64,000 nucleotides of DNA from Planctomycetota bacterium (GTDB lineage Bacteria; Planctomycetota; UBA8742; UBA2392): the NCBI GenBank assembly GCA_020845475.1, contig JADLFN010000043.1, positions 18,886-82,885 of the forward strand, in the 5' to 3' direction. Positions within the stretch are counted from its first letter, which is position 1, and every line of letters starts with the position of its first letter. This document shows, one piece after another, positions 1-6,982 of the stretch. The notes beneath the pieces were generated by a model. The model had not been told where the DNA came from. It made no database searches and worked only from the letters and a program-made list of their open reading frames with translations. The position numbers were made by a program, and so were the translations under genes.

Positions 1-342
1 AAAGCGGCCATTCCCGCCGACCTCTGGGTCATGCGCTACCTCTGGGACCGCGAAGAGCAGATCGCGCCGCTCGCCAATTTAGTCAACGGCGTCCTCGAGC
101 AGCACCAGAGCGAGCAGGCGCACTCGCTCGCGCGCGCGGCCGAACGCGTTGACGGCGAAGACCTGGCGAGGCAGCTCGACGCCGCGCAGGCCGAGACTGC
201 GCAGAAGCTCAATCTCGGCGCGGCTGCGCGCCTGCGCGAGCGCGTCACGCAACTGGCCGATCGAGCCGCCTGGGTGCGCGATTCAAAAGCGCGCGAGCAC
301 CTGGTTGGGCGCGCGCGGAAGCTCTTGGAACAGTTGACGTGA
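1..342 (+). CDS. MoxR-type AAA+ ATPase, C-terminal end (partial)
   Basis: The reading frame is open from the first base, so the 5' part lies outside the window. The visible 113 residues begin with AAIPADLWVMRYLWDREEQ, which resembles the lid/C-terminal helical part of MoxR-family AAA+ ATPases found beside vWA proteins. The rest is an Ala/Arg/Glu-rich helical tail, probably coiled coil. No Walker motifs are present because they would lie upstream. The stop is 3 nt before the next ATG, so the genes are probably translationally coupled. Context with the following vWA and beta-propeller genes supports a MoxR-vWA-bpX ternary system, in which the ATPase would remodel a complex held by the vWA protein. 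The family call rests on this short tail plus context. Confidence 0.6.
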   Translation, partial: KAAIPADLWVMRYLWDREEQIAPLANLVNGVLEQHQSEQAHSLARAAERVDGEDLARQLDAAQAETAQKLNLGAAARLRERVTQLADRAAWVRDSKAREHLVGRARKLLEQLT

Positions 343-345
343 GCC

Positions 346-1080
346 ATGCCCACACTCGAAGACGCATCCTTCGCCATCATTCCCGCGCACGCGCTGGCGC
401 TGCTGGCGCCTTTGCGCGATGTGGCGGGCGTGACCGTCGCTCTTGACGCGTCAAGGGCGCGGGTGGCGTTTCCGCGCGGCCAGCGCGCGGTGCTCGAACG
501 CCTGCTCTGCGCGCCGGGCGTTGAACTCTATGAGCGGCGCGAAAATGGCTGGCATCGCGCGGGCTCAAGCCTTCCCGCCTTCGATCTCGACACGCGCGGC
601 TCCTTTATGCCGCTGGCGCGCGCGCTGACGCCAAGCCGCGTCGAGGCCGAGATCGCGCCGCAACTCCGCGTCGCGCCCCTGGCGCTGACACTTGCGCGCT
701 CCGAGAAGCCGCGCGAGTGCACTGCGGCGCTCTATGACCTGCGCGCGCTTTGCGCCTGGGCCGACATGGCCAGTTCGCGCGTGATTGAATCGTTCCGCGC
801 GGCCCTCCAAGGCGAGCGCGTGTTGTTGCTGGGGGCCAACCCGCCGTGGCTTGACGGCGCGCAGCGTTACTGGGGCGAGCGCGTGCTCTGCCCGCTCGGC
901 CTCGAACTCACGCCGCCAGCACCGGAAAGCGCCATCTGCGAAGCGTTAGGACTTCGCGAAGGCGAGATCGTGATCGTGGGCGAAATCGGCGGGGAAGTTG
1001 TGCCGGCAAGCGCGTTTGCTTTGTTCACCCGAGCAGGGTTGAGAGTGGCGGAACAGGAACTGGAGCCCCGTCCGTCCTAA
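346..1080 (+). CDS. bpX2-like accessory protein of a MoxR-vWA-beta-propeller ternary system
   Basis: A 244-residue protein with no signal peptide or membrane segment. It contains the segments PGVELYERRENGWHRAG and LPAFDLDTRGSFMPLARALT, which I recognise as typical of the bpX2 accessory family of MoxR-vWA-propeller systems. A C-terminal part follows with ALGLREGEIVIVGE and VPASAFALFTRAGLRVAE. Its biochemical role is unknown. It probably binds the ATPase or vWA partner and sits directly after the MoxR gene with 3 nt spacing. The start ATG has no clear Shine-Dalgarno sequence, so coupling to the upstream stop is likely. A 14-nt palindrome (442-455) lies in frame in the coding region. The bpX2 assignment is from memory of the family, not from a search. 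Confidence 0.6.
   Translation: MPTLEDASFAIIPAHALALLAPLRDVAGVTVALDASRARVAFPRGQRAVLERLLCAPGVELYERRENGWHRAGSSLPAFDLDTRGSFMPLARALTPSRVEAEIAPQLRVAPLALTLARSEKPRECTAALYDLRALCAWADMASSRVIESFRAALQGERVLLLGANPPWLDGAQRYWGERVLCPLGLELTPPAPESAICEALGLREGEIVIVGEIGGEVVPASAFALFTRAGLRVAEQELEPRPS
442..455. repeat. palindrome CTTGAC-N2-GTCAAG, copy 1
   Basis: The sequence CTTGACGCGTCAAG is a perfect 14-nt palindrome. It lies in frame inside the bpX2-like gene and encodes part of ALDASRA. The same 6+6 arms recur at 4628, 15848 and 31943. Confidence 0.7.
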
Positions 1081-1091
1081 GACCAGGTATC

Positions 1092-1154
1092 GGGTATCAG
1101 GTTCCAGATGTCAGGAACTACAAGACGCCACCGCCGTTGCCTTTCCTGATACCC
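1092..1154. repeat. intergenic imperfect hairpin, GGTATC(A/G)GG family, copy 1
   Basis: GGGTATCAGG (1092-1101) pairs perfectly with CCTGATACCC (1145-1154). The left side also carries the near-tandem units GGTATCGGGTATCAGG. The element fills most of the gap after the bpX2-like stop. The same motif units form the element at 11800-11878. Confidence 0.65.
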
Positions 1155-1191
1155 ATCGGAAAAATACACCCGCCTATCAACTCGCGTCCGA

Positions 1192-4134
1192 ATGAACGCC
1201 CTCGACTATCTCCGCATCTACTCGCCTTACGCCGATGAGATCGGCGGCGTGCACTGGTCGCCTGATGGCGATGCCGTGCTGGGCGGCGATGGCGCCACGC
1301 TGGCGCTGGCGGGCGAAGTGGCGCTCTTTCTTGAGGGATTTAGCGCGCAGGCTGAGCACATCCACTTTGCGCACGTGCTGCATGCGTTTCGGATTTTGCG
1401 CTGGGGGCCCGTAGGCGCCCACGATGAATTGCGCATTGCCTGCGCCGCCTTCAAAGAAGCGCGCGGCCAGGCCCGCAACGCGGGCGTGCTCTTTGCCCAC
1501 GCCACGGGCGGCATGCCGCGCCTTCCCGGCGGCGTGGATGCGCCCGATGTCTGCCACCGCCTTCGCGGCGTGCACACGGTGCCGCAAGCGCCCAGCATTC
1601 GCGGCCTGGAACTTTTGCCGACTGTTGCCGCCGATGAGTTCGAGCGCGTGCTGGCGGAATCGTTGCAGAAGTATTCGTTTGACGAACTCAAACACTGGTT
1701 TCGCCACGGGCGCGGGCCCATTCGCGAAGCCGCGCAGGCGATTGTGCGTGAAACGAGAATCGAAGAGCCGCGCTCGCTCGCGGGCATCCTTGAGACGCTT
1801 TTGAAGCGCGGGCGGCTCAGCGGCGCAGAGCCCTTCCTCGAACAGATGATCAGCGCGCTGACGCTGCCGCCGCGCAAAATGCAGGCCGACGCGCTGCCCG
1901 TGGGCGGCTACTCCGGCATCGCCACGCGCGGCCACCCGGACCAGATTCTGCCGAGCGAATTCGCGATTGACGAGCTCGAGTTTCTCAGGCGCTTCGCCGA
2001 AAACGAGTTGCTCTATTACAGGCGCGAGCAGCCGCGAAATCAGCTCCGGGAGGACATGGTCGTACTGATCGACCAGGGCGTGCGCACCTGGGGCGACGTG
2101 CGTTTGCTTCTTTCAGCGGCGGCGCTGGCGTTTGGCGAGAAAGCCGCGCGCAAGGGCATTGAATTTGCGCTGGCGGGAACGAGCAACAACGGCGTTCTGG
2201 TGAACCCGGTAGCGGTGGGCGTTGAAACGGTCGCGGAGCTGGTGGAAGCCAGCGACCTGTCGGAGAATCCGGCGGATGCGCTGGAGCGGCTGCTGGAAAG
2301 CGGCTCTCAGAGCCGGCCCGGTCACGGGCCGGCTTCCGCGGCCGAAGGTGTGGAAACCGCATTATCTGCGCAGGACGAAAGCAGAAGCCGTCCGTTGACA
2401 CGGACGGCTCTGAATGACGCAGAAAGGGCGCGCGACATTGTCATCCTCACGCACCCGCGCTCGCTCAAGGGCGACGTCGAGCTGGCCTCGCGCCGAGCAG
2501 GGCCGGACACGCGCGTGTTCGCCGTCACCGTCGATGGCGAGGGCAACGTCGAACTCAGCGAGCTGCGCCACGGCGCGCCCGTCAAACTGAGCGCCTTCAA
2601 AGTCGATCTCGCCAAAGGCGCGGCTTCGCGCGCCCACTTGCAAACGCCCCTCGAAGGCGACTACGTTCCGTGGACAGGCAGCATCGAGCCGCTGGGCTTC
2701 CCATTCCGGTTCGCCGCACCCCACGGCCCCGAGCAAAACGAATACGGGTTCTCGCTCGCGTTCGACGCCGACGGCGAATGGCTCTTCACAGCCTCACGCG
2801 GCGGTCTAATCCACGCCTACAAACTCGACGGCACGCAAGTGGAAATCCTCCCACGCGGCTGCTGGCGCCACACGCCGCTGGAGCGGATTGAATCGCTGGT
2901 CGGCGTCGCGGGTGGGGTTTGTGCGTTTGGAACAATCGGCGAGAAACTCGTCGCGTTGGAGTTCGACCTTCATAAGCACAAGTGCACGACCCACATCTTC
3001 CTGGAGAAGGCAAGCCTCACCGATCCAAGAATCTACGCATACGACAAATCGGTCCACGCTGTTACGGCGGTCTCGGAGAAGGGGCCAAGCGTCGCACTAG
3101 ATCTGAGCACTGGCCGATTACTTCATGAATCGTTCGATGACAGCCCACTTGAGCGCGCGCGCCATGACGCGATTTCGCGATCACACCAGCCGCCACGTGT
3201 CGGAGTTGTCGAGACCGACTCGAATTCTGCAGTGTTTAATCCGCGTGGCATCAATCAGTCGAACGTTCAAGGTGAGGCAGAACCTCCTGTTGCACCTTAC
3301 GACATCATGTACTCACGCAGTCGCGGTCAGGTCAGCTTGGACTGCACTCAGCAGGGACAGCAGAAGCCGTTGTTGGATGGTAGTCCGTTCCTCCAAGGCG
3401 CATCGATTCTCGAAGCACAGACTGTGAATGGGTTGTGGGCGTTGAAAGTGCTCAGCAAGAGTGTGACGAAGCTGCATATTCTTCGGGGTAGCGAAGCCGT
3501 TCATCTACATGAACTCGATGTACCGGCCGACCGCGGCAACTTCTTGTTGCACGACTCTTGCAAGGCGGCCTTAAATGTAGGCGAAGGTCTGAAGGTCGTT
3601 GAACTGGGGGCCGCCGGGCGTGCCCTGCCGCTCCCCAAGCTCGCCAAGTGCCACAACGAACTCTTCTTCGAGGTGGGTGATTACGCGCTTTCTGTTTATG
3701 GCGGCAAGTTCACGCATACTCTTCGCTGGGATCACGGCAAGCTGGAGGCTACTCACAAAATCGGCCGCGTGGCTTTCACACATGCCGGGCGCAAGTCCGG
3801 CGCGGCTTCGGCCGATGGCCACGGCATCGTGGTTCATGCCGAGCATGGCCGGCCGCCGATGCTCAATCTCGATGCCGCGCGTTTTGCCAAGTTTGCTTTT
3901 GCGCCCTGTGGGCTTTGTTTCGTGAGCGACGTTTACGGGCAACTGTTCGTGCTCACGCCCGACGGCGCGTGTGTAGCCGCGTTGTTTGTGTATCGCGCCA
4001 CCGTGGCGGCCTGGCTGCCCGATGGCACGCGCTACGGCCCTTCTTCTTTGACCGGCGGTTCCACCACACCCGACGCACTGGGAAGAATCGGCCGCGCGTT
4101 GCAGGCAGCAGTGAAAGGAGGTGCTGGGTTTTAG
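1192..4134 (+). CDS. vWA domain plus beta-propeller protein of the ternary system
   Basis: A 980-residue cytoplasmic-type protein without signal peptide. Residues 1-260 form an uncharacterised N-terminal bpX-type region. A von Willebrand factor A-like fold starts at about residue 290 (MVVLIDQGVRTWGDVRLLL), and its second half resumes at DIVILTHPRSLKGD near residue 415. The canonical MIDAS DxSxS is replaced by D294-Q-G, so metal binding is probably altered. From about residue 490 to the end a beta-propeller follows (repeats such as GFSLAFDADGEWLFTASRGGLIHAYKLDG and APCGLCFVSDVYGQLFVLTPDG). In known ternary systems vWA proteins link the MoxR ATPase to propeller sensors. Odd points: a pair of palindromic elements is inserted in frame at 2308-2412, and codon use in 3000-3600 is less GC-biased. 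The stop codon lies inside the left arm of the repeat at 4120. Confidence 0.7.
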   Translation: MNALDYLRIYSPYADEIGGVHWSPDGDAVLGGDGATLALAGEVALFLEGFSAQAEHIHFAHVLHAFRILRWGPVGAHDELRIACAAFKEARGQARNAGVLFAHATGGMPRLPGGVDAPDVCHRLRGVHTVPQAPSIRGLELLPTVAADEFERVLAESLQKYSFDELKHWFRHGRGPIREAAQAIVRETRIEEPRSLAGILETLLKRGRLSGAEPFLEQMISALTLPPRKMQADALPVGGYSGIATRGHPDQILPSEFAIDELEFLRRFAENELLYYRREQPRNQLREDMVVLIDQGVRTWGDVRLLLSAAALAFGEKAARKGIEFALAGTSNNGVLVNPVAVGVETVAELVEASDLSENPADALERLLESGSQSRPGHGPASAAEGVETALSAQDESRSRPLTRTALNDAERARDIVILTHPRSLKGDVELASRRAGPDTRVFAVTVDGEGNVELSELRHGAPVKLSAFKVDLAKGAASRAHLQTPLEGDYVPWTGSIEPLGFPFRFAAPHGPEQNEYGFSLAFDADGEWLFTASRGGLIHAYKLDGTQVEILPRGCWRHTPLERIESLVGVAGGVCAFGTIGEKLVALEFDLHKHKCTTHIFLEKASLTDPRIYAYDKSVHAVTAVSEKGPSVALDLSTGRLLHESFDDSPLERARHDAISRSHQPPRVGVVETDSNSAVFNPRGINQSNVQGEAEPPVAPYDIMYSRSRGQVSLDCTQQGQQKPLLDGSPFLQGASILEAQTVNGLWALKVLSKSVTKLHILRGSEAVHLHELDVPADRGNFLLHDSCKAALNVGEGLKVVELGAAGRALPLPKLAKCHNELFFEVGDYALSVYGGKFTHTLRWDHGKLEATHKIGRVAFTHAGRKSGAASADGHGIVVHAEHGRPPMLNLDAARFAKFAFAPCGLCFVSDVYGQLFVLTPDGACVAALFVYRATVAAWLPDGTRYGPSSLTGGSTTPDALGRIGRALQAAVKGGAGF
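2308..2336 (+). repeat. 29-nt hairpin element, copy A, inside the vWA coding sequence
   Basis: The stem AGCCGGCCCG and CGGGCCGGCT has 10 perfect pairs and the loop is GTCA. It is flanked by CAG and TC. It is the same 29-nt layout as copy B (2384-2412, opposite strand). The two share the outer 8 bases, the loop and the closing bases, while inner stem bases change on both sides together. Confidence 0.85.
2384..2412 (-). repeat. 29-nt hairpin element, copy B, inside the vWA coding sequence
   Basis: Read on the minus strand the element starts CAGAGCCGTCCGT, has loop GTCA, then ACGGACGGCTTC. The stem is 10 perfect pairs. Relative to copy A the inner stem changes GCCCG/CGGGC to TCCGT/ACGGA, which is compensatory. 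With copy A it forms a 105-bp inverted pair encoding about 35 residues between the two halves of the vWA domain. Confidence 0.85.
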
Positions 4135-4234
4135 GTTTTAGGTTCTAGGTATAGGGTTCTACGCGCGCTTTGCAGGAGCTTTGCGAAGCAAGTCGTTTGC
4201 AGTTCCCAACACCCAGAACCCAAAACCCAACACC
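4120..4234. repeat. imperfect inverted repeat spanning a gene end and the next leader
   Basis: GGTGCTGGGTTTT (4120-4132) faces AAAACCCAACACC (4222-4234) with one G-T mismatch. Inside are the near-tandem units TTTTAGG and TTCTAGG on the left and ACCCAGAACCCAAAACCC on the right. The left arm contains the stop codon of the vWA gene and encodes its last residues. The right arm ends 10 nt before the next ATG. Confidence 0.7.
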
Positions 4235-4244
4235 CCGCTTCACC

Positions 4245-6980
4245 ATGAACGCCCCCTTCACGCTTACTCGCACGGAAACCTTGGCGCCCACTTCGGCGCT
4301 TTGGTTGCCGCTTGCTTCGCCGCGTGAAGTGGTTGATTGCCTCATCGCGCTGGGACATGAGCCCTGGCCGCGCGCCTTTGCGCTGGCGCGCGGCTTCCTG
4401 ATCGTTCTTGATGCGCCGGATTCGCGCGCGCAAGCGCCGGGGGCGATCCGGCTTCGCGCGCTGGCCGATCATCTGTTCGCGCCGCTCGATGCCGCACTGG
4501 GCGTGGCATTGCTCGATGACGAACGCCGCGCGCTGACGCAGCGCGCGGGGTTGCTCCTGCTCTCCGGCGAAGCGCTGGAATTCGACCACGCCTCGCCCGT
4601 GCCGCTGCGCGCGCTCCTGGCCATGCCCTTGACACGTCAAGACTGGCGGCCGCTGCCTGCGCTTCCTCCGCGCGCCGAGCGCATCGAGAGCATCACGCTC
4701 AATTTCCCCGATTTGCCCGATGACATGCTCAGTCAAGGCGGCGCCGGCATTGGCGAACAGCCACCGCGCCCTGACGACGCCAGCCTCGGCGACAAGCTCA
4801 AGGGCCAGGCCAACGTCGCGGCCGGCAAGGCGCTGGCCGGCCTGGGCAAGCTCTTCGGCCTTGGCGGCCTGACGCGCAAGGGCGCCGACATGATCGGCAA
4901 GGGCCTGAACTCCGCGCCGCGACTGGCCGAGAAGTTCTTTGGCTCGCAGGAAGCCGCGCTGCGCGATCTGTTGCGCAAGTTCCAGAACGGGCAGATTGAC
5001 GATGCGCTGCGGCGCGCGATTCCGTTCAACCAGCAGGGCTCGCGCGGCGGCGTGAACACCGACAGCGGCAACCTGCCCTTCAACAACATTCTGTATTCGC
5101 TGGGCAACATCCTTGGCAGCAGCGAGCGCGGCCCGGCGGGCGTCTGGTTCGCACAGGAAGATGTCACCGCAGCGCTGATGAAGGAGTACCGCAAGGCCGC
5201 AAGCGAAGCCGCGAAAAAGGGCGACCACCGCCGCGCGGCTTTCATCTATGGCAAACTTCTGGGCGATTATCGCGAGGCAGCAAGCGCGCTCATGGCGGGC
5301 GGGCTGTATCACGATGCCGCGCAGCTTTATTTGCTCAAGCTCAATGACCCGCTCGCCGCCGCGCGCGCCTTCGAGAGCGCGGGCGAAATCGACAAGGCCG
5401 TCACGCTCTATCGCGAGCGCCACGAGCACGTGCTGGCAGGCGAGTTGCTCATGCGCGCGGGCGAGGAAGACGCGGCCGTGGGCGAATTCAAACAGGCCGC
5501 GGAATTCATGGTCGCGCGCGGCGATTTTCATGCGGCGGGCCGCCTCATGCTCGACAAAGCGCGGCACCGCGAACTTGCGCGAGAATTCTTCGAGCGCGGC
5601 TGGCGCGAGAAAGCCGGCGCCAACGCGCCCGTGTGCGGGCAGGCGCTGCTCGAACTTTTCGCCGAAGAAGAAGACCCAGCGCGGCTTGTGGCGCATGTGG
5701 AGGAAGCCGCGCGGTTTTACGGGCCCGACGGCCACCATGCGCAGGCGGGGAGATTTTTCAACCGACTGGCGGAACTGAGCGAGCGCAAGAATTTGACAAA
5801 CGTGCGCGAGGTCCTGCGCGACAAGGCGCTGGTCATGCTCGCGGCCAAATTGCGCCAGCGCGCGGGCTACGTGAGCGGCAACGCGGTAGCGGAAACTTTC
5901 GGCGCGGGCCTGTGGGCGCCGGCGCTGGTGAACGACGCGCGCATGGCGGTGCGCCGCGAGGGCGAGAAATTACGCGAGTTGCCGGCTAGGGCGACACATG
6001 TGTCGCCCCTACGATTGGGCAATGGCCGCGTCACGGCGCTGTGCTTCGCGCAGCACACGGACGAAGTGTTCGCGGGGTTTAAATCAGGTGAAGTCGTCAC
6101 CCTGCGCCCGACAGACGGCGCCGTGCTCACACTGGCGCGCGGCGAGCGGCCCGTGATCAGCTTGGCGGCAACGCAGGATGGAGATGCTTTGTTTGTTTTG
6201 AGCCACGGACCCTATGAAGTCCAGATCGGCGACGGCCTCACTGAGATTGCGGCGCTGATCCGCACCGGTTCGCGCTTTGAGTCGGAGTCGATATCAAAGC
6301 CTGTCGGCGACGACCTGTTGTTCGCCACCGCGCGCGTTGGCAGCGATACTTGGAGTGTGAGTTCGGCCGACGGCGAACTCTACGTGCGTAGAGGAATTCC
6401 ACCGTCCGTGGAGTTCGTCAACAAGCACGGGCCCGGTTACACCGACCTCGCCGCCGCAGTCGTCGAGCCCACGTTCCGGCGGCTCGACGCCACGCTTGCC
6501 CTGCTCACGCTCAACTTCGGCGACGACAGCGTTCGCTACTATCCCTCGATCACGCGCGAGGAGCATGATTCCGCCGTGCTGGGCTGGCATCTTGCGCTGC
6601 CCTTTGAATCGCTCGTGCGCAACACGCCGCTTGCCCACCGGCGCACGCGCCACGATGAACTCGAACTCTGCGGCACCAACGCGCGCGGCTATGTGTTCTG
6701 GTCGCGGCTGACGCTGAGCGAATCGCGCATCGAGAGCGTGGAAACCAAGCTGTGCGGCTCCAAAGGTGAATACCGCTGCGCCGCGCTGACGCGTTCAGGC
6801 CACGTGGCGGCGGTGGCGGAAAGCCGCGTCGATCTGTTCGCCCGCCAGGGCAACGAGATGGCGCTCAAACAAAGCATCAAGGCCGACCTGCGCGGCGCAT
6901 TGAGCGCGCATTACGCCAAGATCACGGAAGAGTTATTGATCGTGTGCGAAGACGGCCGCCTCATGCGCGTGCCGCACTAG
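4245..6980 (+). CDS. bpX6-like protein with helical repeats and beta-propeller
   Basis: A 911-residue protein. I take ATG 4245 (MNAPFTLTRTET) as start, because the frame upstream runs through the intergenic repeat at 4120-4234. Residues 1-170 resemble the bpX6 accessory domain (ALWLPLASPREVVD, FALARGFLIVLDAP). A Gly/Lys-rich linker (AGLGKLFGLGGLTRKGADM) follows. Residues about 300-560 are helical hairpin repeats of TPR-like character (AAFIYGKLLGDYREAASAL, AAQLYLLKLNDPLAAARAF). The last 330 residues look like a beta-propeller (TALCFAQHTDEVFAGFKSGE). The protein is probably a scaffold-sensor of the ternary system. Two palindromes lie in its coding sequence (4628-4641 and 5987-6011). Its stop is 2 nt from the stop of the convergent antiporter gene. 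The family call rests on recognition only. Confidence 0.65.
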   Translation: MNAPFTLTRTETLAPTSALWLPLASPREVVDCLIALGHEPWPRAFALARGFLIVLDAPDSRAQAPGAIRLRALADHLFAPLDAALGVALLDDERRALTQRAGLLLLSGEALEFDHASPVPLRALLAMPLTRQDWRPLPALPPRAERIESITLNFPDLPDDMLSQGGAGIGEQPPRPDDASLGDKLKGQANVAAGKALAGLGKLFGLGGLTRKGADMIGKGLNSAPRLAEKFFGSQEAALRDLLRKFQNGQIDDALRRAIPFNQQGSRGGVNTDSGNLPFNNILYSLGNILGSSERGPAGVWFAQEDVTAALMKEYRKAASEAAKKGDHRRAAFIYGKLLGDYREAASALMAGGLYHDAAQLYLLKLNDPLAAARAFESAGEIDKAVTLYRERHEHVLAGELLMRAGEEDAAVGEFKQAAEFMVARGDFHAAGRLMLDKARHRELAREFFERGWREKAGANAPVCGQALLELFAEEEDPARLVAHVEEAARFYGPDGHHAQAGRFFNRLAELSERKNLTNVREVLRDKALVMLAAKLRQRAGYVSGNAVAETFGAGLWAPALVNDARMAVRREGEKLRELPARATHVSPLRLGNGRVTALCFAQHTDEVFAGFKSGEVVTLRPTDGAVLTLARGERPVISLAATQDGDALFVLSHGPYEVQIGDGLTEIAALIRTGSRFESESISKPVGDDLLFATARVGSDTWSVSSADGELYVRRGIPPSVEFVNKHGPGYTDLAAAVVEPTFRRLDATLALLTLNFGDDSVRYYPSITREEHDSAVLGWHLALPFESLVRNTPLAHRRTRHDELELCGTNARGYVFWSRLTLSESRIESVETKLCGSKGEYRCAALTRSGHVAAVAESRVDLFARQGNEMALKQSIKADLRGALSAHYAKITEELLIVCEDGRLMRVPH
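4628..4641. repeat. palindrome CTTGAC-N2-GTCAAG, copy 2
   Basis: CTTGACACGTCAAG lies in frame in the bpX6-like gene and encodes part of PLTRQDW. The arms are identical to copies 1, 3 and 4; only the central two bases differ. Confidence 0.65.
5987..6011. repeat. GGCGACA...TGTCGCC palindrome, copy 1, inside coding sequence
   Basis: TAGGGCGACACA faces TGTGTCGCCCCTA with one extra C on the right. It lies in frame in the bpX6-like gene and encodes ARATHVSPL at the junction between the helical repeats and the propeller. Related intergenic copies lie at 40738, 51949 and 63859. Confidence 0.8.
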
Positions 6981-6982
6981 AG

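Noticed and set aside
4131..5738. Minus-strand open frame of 535 residues
   Set aside because: It is antisense to the bpX6-like gene and has the low-complexity composition of a shadow frame.
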